DNA from: Mesorhizobium jarvisii
Lineage (GTDB): Bacteria; Pseudomonadota; Alphaproteobacteria; Rhizobiales; Rhizobiaceae
Direction of reading: 5' to 3'
Length of the DNA: 64,000 nucleotides
Assembly (NCBI RefSeq): GCF_003601985.1
Contig: NZ_QZXA01000001.1
Coordinates: forward strand, 620,001 to 684,000
The notes below the pieces were generated by a model. That model was given only the letters and a program-made list of their open reading frames with translations, was not told the origin of the DNA and did not search any database. Position numbers and translations under genes: made by a program. Every line of letters starts with the position of its first letter. Position 1 is the stretch's first letter. Below are positions 54,501 through 62,500 of this stretch, one piece after another.

Positions 54501-56624
54501 ATGACCCGAATCGCCCAATCGCTGCTCCTGTTGGTGGCGCTGCTTGCGGCGATCACCGCAGGTCCTGCCCGTGCCGAGGAACCGAAGGTCGTCCTGTTCG
54601 AGGATCCGACGCTGAACGCCACTCGCTTGCACTATCCCCTGCTCATCTCCGAAGGACGCGGCTACCGCATCCGTTGCAGCGACCAGGCGGACGAAGAGGC
54701 GGTAATCCACGGACTAGGCTTCGCCACCGTGCCATCGCAAGTGCTGAGCGCCGTCGACAATGCGGTCGTCGCCGCCGACCCCGCCGCCAATCCGCTGTTG
54801 TGTCCATCCGCCGAGAACTACCCGATCAAGGTCTTCGCGCACGACGGAGGCAGCGGTATCGTCTACTACCTGCAGTTCCCGATCGATTTCGGGTCAACAT
54901 CCTTTTCCGACCAACTTTACATTCCCGGCTGCGCGCCTTTGGTCGAGGGACTGGCGCTCAACCTCAACCAGGCGATCGACGCCGACCCCACCCCATTCTT
55001 CGCCGGAAAGGTCCATACCATCGCATGCGTCGCGGGACCGCCGCTTGTCGGACGGCCGACGACCTTTGCCAGTTGGTGCATCAAGGATAACCTTGATCCG
55101 GCCCAGAAGACGACGGTCGAGGAACTGCTCGAGCTGACACCTGGCGGTGCCTCCGCTCTTGGCAATCCGGCGGCGTGCGCAAGCGCGCAGGACTTTCTCG
55201 CGTCGAGTACGACACTCGACCTGGCCGGGCGACGGCTGACAAACCTCGAACCGCTGGCGACGCTTACCCATCTGACGCGCCTGACCTTGTCGGGCAATGA
55301 AATTGCCGACACGCGGGATCTGGGAAAGCTGACCAAGCTCACCTTTCTCGATCTGTCGCGAAACAGGATCAGCAACATCAACGTGGCGGCCGTGATGAAG
55401 GATCTGGCCGACGCCGACCTCAGTTCCAACCAGATCGCCGACCTGCGGCCGCTCGCCTCGGCACGGGCGCTGACACGGCTGGTTCTGGCCGGCAACAAGA
55501 TCGTCGACGTGTCGCCACTGCGGTTTCTGCAAGAGCTCACCGCGCTCGACCTGTCGAAGAACCGGATCACGGATGCGCGTCCCTTGATGAGCCTGACCAA
55601 ACTCGCCGCTCCGAACCTGCGCGCAAACCGCCTGGCCACGGCGCAGTCCGTCAGCGCCATCCTACCGTTCAATCCTTCGCTGGACGGCAATCCGGTCTGC
55701 ATCAGTCGACCCGAGCAATCGACCACGGCCACCAGCAAGATTTTTGAAGCCTGCATCACGACGATCAAGGAGGGAGACGTGGTGATGGCCAATATGCAGA
55801 CCGGCAAATGCCTGGCTGTTTCCGAGGGGCGCCTCGACAACAACGCGCCAGCCGTCCAGTTCACCTGCGACGGCGACCAGTGGCGTCGCTGGAAACTGGT
55901 CGAGACAGATGACGGTTTTCAGCTGCAGAACGTGCGGACCGGAAAATGCCTGACGATTTCCGGTGGGGTCAGCACCGGCAACAACATCCCGGCCCTTCAA
56001 TTTGACTGCGACCGGGATCCGTCGCGGCGCTGGAAGCTGACCGCGACCGGCGATGGCTTCCAGGCTGAAAACGTGCAGACGGCGAAATGCCTGACCATCG
56101 CCGGCGGGGTGAGCACCGATGACAACGTCCCTGCCCTCCAGTTCAACTGCGACCGGGATCCGTCGCGCTTCTGGAGCATCCGGGCGGCTGACCCCGAAGT
56201 CATGTTGGTGAACCGACAAACCGAAAGGTGCCTTTCGGTTGCGGAAGGACGAACCGACAACAACGCACCGACGGTGCAATTCGACTGCAACGGCAGCAGT
56301 CAATGGCAGCGCTGGAGGCTGGTCGAGACAGGCGACGGCTCCCAGGTGGCGAACGTCCAGACGGGCAAGTGCCTGACGATTGCCGGCGGGATCAGCACCG
56401 AAGACAACATCCCGGCCCTGCAGTTCAACTGTGACAGCGATCCTTCGCGCCGCTGGAACCTGGTCGAGACCCGCGACGGCGTTCAGGCGGAGAACGTCCA
56501 GACCGGCAAGTGCCTGACGATTGCCGGCGGAGTCAGCAACTTGAACAACATCCCGGCCCTTCAGTTCAACTGCGACCGCGATCCGTCGAGCTATTGGACC
56601 ATCAAGGCGGCGGACGAGAGGTAG
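54501..56624 (+). CDS. Secreted leucine-rich-repeat protein with two ricin-type lectin trefoils (locus gene 6)
   Basis: 707 residues. The signal peptide is TRIAQSLLLLVALLAAITAG. A 160-residue unknown N-domain (PKVVLFEDPTLNATRLHYPL) is shared with the next gene. It is followed by a Cys-pair cap (Cys193, Cys226), seven or so leucine-rich repeats of the internalin/SDS22 type (235-400, LTRLTLSGNEIAD), and then two ricin B-type beta-trefoils (425-562, 565-703). The trefoils comprise six repeats with C...Q-x-W-like ends (GKCLTISGG...PALQFDCD). LRR and lectin parts both suggest binding to a host or competitor surface. ATG 54501 follows GGAAGGGGA. Confidence 0.88.
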   Translation: MTRIAQSLLLLVALLAAITAGPARAEEPKVVLFEDPTLNATRLHYPLLISEGRGYRIRCSDQADEEAVIHGLGFATVPSQVLSAVDNAVVAADPAANPLLCPSAENYPIKVFAHDGGSGIVYYLQFPIDFGSTSFSDQLYIPGCAPLVEGLALNLNQAIDADPTPFFAGKVHTIACVAGPPLVGRPTTFASWCIKDNLDPAQKTTVEELLELTPGGASALGNPAACASAQDFLASSTTLDLAGRRLTNLEPLATLTHLTRLTLSGNEIADTRDLGKLTKLTFLDLSRNRISNINVAAVMKDLADADLSSNQIADLRPLASARALTRLVLAGNKIVDVSPLRFLQELTALDLSKNRITDARPLMSLTKLAAPNLRANRLATAQSVSAILPFNPSLDGNPVCISRPEQSTTATSKIFEACITTIKEGDVVMANMQTGKCLAVSEGRLDNNAPAVQFTCDGDQWRRWKLVETDDGFQLQNVRTGKCLTISGGVSTGNNIPALQFDCDRDPSRRWKLTATGDGFQAENVQTAKCLTIAGGVSTDDNVPALQFNCDRDPSRFWSIRAADPEVMLVNRQTERCLSVAEGRTDNNAPTVQFDCNGSSQWQRWRLVETGDGSQVANVQTGKCLTIAGGISTEDNIPALQFNCDSDPSRRWNLVETRDGVQAENVQTGKCLTIAGGVSNLNNIPALQFNCDRDPSSYWTIKAADER
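55773..56609 (+). repeat. Tandem duplication encoding the two ricin trefoils
   Basis: Bases 55773-56186 and 56193-56609 encode two versions of the same 138-residue trefoil, each with three subrepeats. Subrepeats 1 and 4 (EGRLDNNAP / EGRTDNNAP) match each other better than their neighbours, as do 2 with 5 and 3 with 6. This shows duplication of a whole trefoil rather than of single repeats. Confidence 0.75.
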
Positions 56625-56689
56625 CGCCGCCAGCGGTTCGGGCTGATTGAGCCTTGTCGATCAGCCTGAGCCTCGAAAGGAGACACAAG

Positions 56690-59530
56690 ATGAACCGCAT
56701 CGCCCAATTGCTCCTAGTTCTGGTCGTGCTCGTGGCCGCCGGGACTGGCATGGCTCGCGCGGACGAGCCGAAGGTCGTCCTGTTCGAGGATCCGACACTG
56801 GAGGCGAACCGGCTGCATTATCCGTTGCTTATCTCCGAAGGGCGTGGCTATCGCATCCGCTGCAGGGACCAGGCGGACGAGGAAGCGGTGATCCGTGGAC
56901 TTGGCTTCGCGACAGTTCCTTCGGAGGTGCTGACCGCCGTCGACAGCGCGATCGTCGCCGCGGATCCGGCCGCCAATCCGCTGCTGTGCCCTGCGGGCGA
57001 GACATATCCGATCAAGGTGTTCGCCAACGACAATGGCAGCGGCCTTGTCTACTACCTGCAATTCCCCTCCGACTTCGGCGCGACGACATTTTCCGACCGG
57101 CTCTACATTCCCGGCTGCGCGCCGCTGGTCACCGAGCTGAAGCTCAATCTCGATCAGGCTCTGAATGCCGACCCCACGCCATTCTTCGCTGGCAAGATCC
57201 ACACCATCGCGTGCCTCTCCGGCGCGCCGCTGGTCGACAATCCGACGACCTTCGCCAAATGGTGTGTCAAGGGCGACCGCACGCCGGCTGAAACGGCGAC
57301 CGTTATGGCGGTGCTCGATTCAACGCCCGGCGGGGTCTCGGCGCTCGGCAACCCCGCAGCCTGCGCCGCCGCACAGACCTTTCTGGAATCGATCACGACG
57401 CTGAACCTGAACGGCAAGGGCGTGCAGTCGCTCGAGCCGATTGCAGTGCTGAAGAACCTCACCAGCCTGTCGATCGCCAACAACTCGATCGCCGACCCCG
57501 GGCCGCTGGCCAAGCTCAAAACGCTGACCTTCCTCGACATCTCCGGCAATCACATCAGCAACATCAGCGCGCTGACGCCGCTGACCGCGCTGACACGGGC
57601 CGACGTCTCCGACAACGACATCACCGACATCCGCGCGCTGTCGGCGCTGGCGTTGCTGACGAACCTCACGCTCGACGACAACAAGATCGCCAGCCTTGAG
57701 CCGTTGCAATTCCTGCAGGCGCTCTCGATCCTGTCCATCGCCAACAATGGCCTCACGGGCGATATGCTCGATCCGCTCAGCGCGCTCGGCGGCCTGACCA
57801 GCCTCAACCTCGCCAACAACAAGATCGAGACCTTCGCCAATCTCGGCAGCTTCCCTTCGACGCTGGCCATCAACCTCAGCGGCAATCCCATCGTCGCGAA
57901 TGGCGGGCAGAGCTTCGTCGACCTGTGCGTGCTGCACCGCGACGCGGCGACTCCGCTTGGGCAAACCATCCGGGCCATGGTCGAGCTGGAGGGTAGCGGG
58001 ACCTGCCTGGCGGTCGGCAACAAGCTGCTGGCGACCACCGCGCTCGACCTGTCGTCGAAGATCGTCAGCGACCTACGTCCGCTCGCCACCTTGCCGCAGC
58101 TCACCTCGCTCAACCTCTCAAGCAATGCCATCACCGACGTTTCGCCCCTTGCCGGCCTGACTAATCTCGGCACGCTCAACCTGTCGAAGAATTCGATCGC
58201 CAATGTCAGGCCGCTGGCAGCGCTGTCGGGGCTGATCAGTCTCGATCTTTCAGACAATCCCGTGCAGGCGAACGACTTCCTGTCGGCGTGCCTGATGCGC
58301 AACCAGACCGACTTTCTGACGCCCGCGCAAACTGCGGAAGTGAACGCGCTGCTGTCGATCTCTGGCAAGACCGTCTGCGGCAAGGCCTATGACGATCTCA
58401 ATTCACGCCAGTTCGCCGATGCCAGGAACCGCGGGTTGACCAGCGTCTCGCTCTTCCCGGTGATGGGAAATCTGACCTCCATCGACCTGTCCGACAACCA
58501 GCTGTCCGACGTCTCGGCGTTGTCGGCGGTGCCGGGGCTGACGAAGCTTTGGATCCGCAACAACCAGATCCCGTCGATCCAGAGCGTGTTGCAGTTGCGC
58601 CGCCTAGAACAATTGAACATCGAGGGCAATCCACTGTCGAACCTGATCGGCATCGGGGTGCTCAACAAGCTGACAAAGCTCTATTTCTCGAACACGCACG
58701 TGCAATCCGTGACGCCGCTGGCGGACCTGCCGCTGCTCGACGACGCCGGCATGCGCAATCTGCCGCTGCAATACGCCAGCTTCGCTGAGTACTGTATCGT
58801 CTACCGGTTCGATTCGATTGCGCTCGGCGACGTGCGCGGCTTCATGGCGGCACTCGACAGCCGCATGCAGGCCGACCACGTCGATAGCGCCGATTGCAGC
58901 GCTGCGCAAAACTGGGCGCAGTCACTGAGCAGCCTGACGCTGAACAAGAAGTCGATCATCGCCGTAAACCCCGTGGTCTATTTCCGGGCGCTGGGCGAAC
59001 TCAACCTGTTCGACAATGTGATCACCGACGTGTCCCCGATCGCTTCGCTGACGGGACTTCAGAAACTGAACCTCGCCACCAACCGGCTGTCGGCAATCCC
59101 GCGATTCGGCTCGAGCGGGCTCAAATACATCTATCTGAACGACAACCAGATCACCGATGTCGGCAATCTGTCGAACATGCCAGCGTTGTCGAATGTCGAT
59201 CTACGCAACAACCGGGTCTTCAATGCGCTGCCGCTCGGCTCGCTTCCAGCGCTGTCGATCGTCGATCTGAGGGGCAACCGGATCGAGAACTTCGCCCACA
59301 TCAATACGGTGATCGGAAAGTCCTATCTCGGCAACAATCCGATCTGCTCTTTCCCGCAACCGCTGGCGCCGCAAGTCGCCGAAGCCTGCAAACGCGAGCC
59401 GTTGCGCATCCTGGATGTCAACATTCATTTGCTCGACGAGATTGCCGTCCAGCCTTTGGTCGTCTGTCCGCGCCCCAACTGCCTGCAGCTTCAGCCGCAC
59501 GTCATCGTGAGCCCGATCATTCATCAGTAA
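56690..59530 (+). CDS. Secreted multi-block leucine-rich-repeat protein (locus gene 7)
   Basis: 946 residues. The signal peptide is NRIAQLLLVLVVLVAAGTGM (cleavage near ARA-DE), and the same 160-residue N-domain as gene 6 follows, about 75% identical by eye. Four blocks of SDS22-like leucine-rich repeats (about 235-400, 449-525, 582-690, 746-880; e.g. LTSLNLSSNAITDVSPLAGL) are each preceded by a 40-60-residue module with a Cys pair (192/225, 413/439, 534/563, 702/736). A third Cys-bearing region closes the C-terminus (CPRPNC). There is no lectin domain. It is probably a paralogue of gene 6 that expanded by block duplication. ATG 56690 follows AAAGGAG; the longer frame from 56654 lacks one. Confidence 0.87.
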   Translation: MNRIAQLLLVLVVLVAAGTGMARADEPKVVLFEDPTLEANRLHYPLLISEGRGYRIRCRDQADEEAVIRGLGFATVPSEVLTAVDSAIVAADPAANPLLCPAGETYPIKVFANDNGSGLVYYLQFPSDFGATTFSDRLYIPGCAPLVTELKLNLDQALNADPTPFFAGKIHTIACLSGAPLVDNPTTFAKWCVKGDRTPAETATVMAVLDSTPGGVSALGNPAACAAAQTFLESITTLNLNGKGVQSLEPIAVLKNLTSLSIANNSIADPGPLAKLKTLTFLDISGNHISNISALTPLTALTRADVSDNDITDIRALSALALLTNLTLDDNKIASLEPLQFLQALSILSIANNGLTGDMLDPLSALGGLTSLNLANNKIETFANLGSFPSTLAINLSGNPIVANGGQSFVDLCVLHRDAATPLGQTIRAMVELEGSGTCLAVGNKLLATTALDLSSKIVSDLRPLATLPQLTSLNLSSNAITDVSPLAGLTNLGTLNLSKNSIANVRPLAALSGLISLDLSDNPVQANDFLSACLMRNQTDFLTPAQTAEVNALLSISGKTVCGKAYDDLNSRQFADARNRGLTSVSLFPVMGNLTSIDLSDNQLSDVSALSAVPGLTKLWIRNNQIPSIQSVLQLRRLEQLNIEGNPLSNLIGIGVLNKLTKLYFSNTHVQSVTPLADLPLLDDAGMRNLPLQYASFAEYCIVYRFDSIALGDVRGFMAALDSRMQADHVDSADCSAAQNWAQSLSSLTLNKKSIIAVNPVVYFRALGELNLFDNVITDVSPIASLTGLQKLNLATNRLSAIPRFGSSGLKYIYLNDNQITDVGNLSNMPALSNVDLRNNRVFNALPLGSLPALSIVDLRGNRIENFAHINTVIGKSYLGNNPICSFPQPLAPQVAEACKREPLRILDVNIHLLDEIAVQPLVVCPRPNCLQLQPHVIVSPIIHQ

Positions 59531-59555
59531 TGCCTGCATACGGAGAGGTAGTCCC

Positions 59556-62500
59556 ATGTTCGCAAAGACCCTTACCGCCCTCGCAGCCCTGACCGCCGCC
59601 ACCGCAGTCCTTGGCTCCCCGGCCCGTGCAGAAGACAAATCCGCGACCTCGATCGTGCAGCTGCCCTCTGCGGGCGGCACAGTCACGCAGGAGGAAGGCA
59701 GCTTCGCGCTGAACAACAACACGGGATCGGCGAACTTCACCCTGCCGCTACCCACGCTGCCGACGCGCGGCCAGTTCGGGCCGCAAATGAGCCTCACCTA
59801 CAGCCAGTTCGCGGGCGATACCGGCAACGGGCTAGGCATCGGCTGGCAGTTCAATACCCAGGCGATCGTCGTCAACGACGATCTCGGCACGGCCGTGCCC
59901 GGCACCAAACCGGGCGGCGATTTCTTCTCCCGCCTATCGTACATGGGCACGCGGCTCGTCTTCCTCGGCAACCAGAACGGCGTCTGGGAATACAAGCCCG
60001 AATACGCCGAGGATTTCGTCAAGATCCTCTACCACACCGGCGCGTTCGACGTCATTTCGCTCGACCTGTCAGGCGGCCTGCACACCGACACCATCCCCTC
60101 CGGATTCGAGGTGACCAACGCCGACGGAACGCGGCTGATCTTCAGCGGCGACCCTTCGGTGGCTGAAGGTAATTTCGACATAGCCAAGCCCTACGTGACG
60201 AAATGGCCGCTGGTGCTGCAGCTCAACGCCAACCGCGAAGCCGTCCGCTACGACTACCAGCGTTTCGGCGGACGCAGCTATCTGACGAAGACCAGCTTCG
60301 CTGGCGGCCAGAGCAGCTACCAGTTCGACCTGATCGAGACGCAGTCGACGCTCGTCAGCCACACCAATGGCAGCAAACAAGAGAACGCGCGACTCTACGG
60401 CAAGGTGACGGCCAAGTTCAAGGACACTGTCTACGCCCAATGGTGCATGGGGTATGTCGGCCGTGACACCAGTGACACCTCGAAGTTCGTCGTCCGGGCG
60501 CATCCGGACTGCCTGGCGAAGGCGCAGGCCGACCTGACGCCGCTCATCGACACGCAGTCGGTCAATGTGCTCGACCAATTGCGCGTGCTCTACCGCTATG
60601 GCGACACCAGCGGCGAGGCGCTGGCTCAATCGACGCTGAAGTTCCCGGACATCCATTTCGGCTATTCGTCGTGGACAAGCGCCGAACTGGCGTCGCGCCC
60701 CGTGGTGTTCGAAGCGCCGAAGATGGCGTTCGCCGGCGACATCCCTCCGCAGAATTTCGAATTGGCCGACCTCAACATGGATGCCCTGGTCGACATCGTG
60801 CAGACCAAGGATGACGGCGCGACCGTGCATCTCGGCAGCGGCGACCTGAACAGCGCCTTCGGCGACACAACCCAGCTCGTGCTGTCGCGTCCGACCGAGG
60901 CTGGACTGATGCGCCAGATCGCGCCCCGGCTCACCGACAATCGCTTCGCTTTTGCCGACATCCTTGGCGACATTTTCGTCGACATCGTCGAAATCGAAGA
61001 CGGGCTGATGCACGTCTATGACGGCAAGGCCGACGGGACCTTCCCCTATCTCGGCCGCTCGATCCCGCTGCCCGGCGTCTCGCCGACGACATTCGCGGGC
61101 GGCAACGGCCGCTTCGCCGACGTCAATATGGACAGCCTGTCCGACATCGTCACGACGCGACTCAACGCTGATGGCCGCACCGAATGGCGAATATTCCTCA
61201 ATCTCACCCGGCGCCAGGCCGATGGCGGCTACAACGTCAATTTCGGCGCGCTGACCAAGGCGTTCCCATTCAACAGCCAGGACGGCCAGATCCTCGGCCG
61301 CAACAATGTGCGGATGGTCGACATCAACGGCGACCGGCTGCCCGACCTCGTCGTCATCCGTCCAGCCGACCAAGGCTTCTGCCTCTACGAGAACCAGGGC
61401 AACATCTTCTCGACGGACCCGAATGCGCTGCTGTTTGGCGACGCCGCGATCAACGATCCGGTCTGCGGTCACGGCACCTTCTCGAAGATTGGCGGCATGC
61501 AGCCCGGCGATAACCTCGCCACGATGTGGTACATCGACGCCAATGGCGACGGCATCATCGATTTCGCGTCGATGGGCGAGCGCACCGACCAGATGCGCAT
61601 CTGGCTCGGCTTCGGCGACGGGACTTACCTGAAGGATCCGCTCAGCATCGCGCTCAATCTGCGGGTTCAACTCGGCACGTCGACGCAGACCTTCGCCTCG
61701 CGCGTCGCTGACATCGATGGCGACGGCGAGAGCGAAATAATCGTATTCCAGAAACCGTCCGGCGACGAGGTGAAGCCCGTCGTCATCATCGACTTCAACC
61801 GAACCGCGACCATGCAACTCGTCAAGGCGAACCTGCTCACGGTCGTCGACTTCGATTCCGGCCGCCGGCACGACATCCGCTATGCGACCTCGATCGACGA
61901 GATGCTGCGCGACCGCGCCAATGGCCAGCCGACGCGCAACCTGCATTTCCCCGTTGTCGTCGCCAAGCAACTCGTCACGTCGCAGGGCATACCCGGCCAG
62001 GTTCGCGCCCAGGTGCAGACGGACGAATATTTCTACCACAATCCATTCTACGACGTGATCAATCGCCGCTTTATCGGCTTCTCGGAGGTCGAGAAGGTCT
62101 CTTACGGCGACGAGAACGCGGCCGGCCAGCGCGTCACGCAGCGTTCAAGCCTCGATCGCGAACAGTATTACACCTTCGCCGAAGCGGCAGCCGACCTGAA
62201 CCTCGCCGGCAAACTGAAGATCCGCAAGACCTATGAGGTGAAGCCCGAGGCGACGCTCGTTGCAAGCGCGGAGACAACCGAAACGCTCGATCCGGCGTCG
62301 GCGGCGCTGCATTCGCTGTCGACCGCCACGCGCAGCCAGAAGCTACCGACGACCGGCATGATGCTGAAATGCGAATCGTCGGTGTGGGAGGCATTTCCGC
62401 GTGGCGACGGCTCGTCCTATCTGAGGAAGGTGAAGGAGACGCTGACCGAGTCCGCCGGCGAGGCCGAACAGCAGGACGTGGCCGATCCCGAATGCAAGGA

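Noticed and set aside
60069..62039. 656-codon minus-strand open frame
   Set aside because: It is antisense to the RHS gene, whose plus frame shows signal peptide, FG-GAP and TcdB motifs. The minus product is Arg/His/Asp-rich with no domain, a usual effect of high GC.
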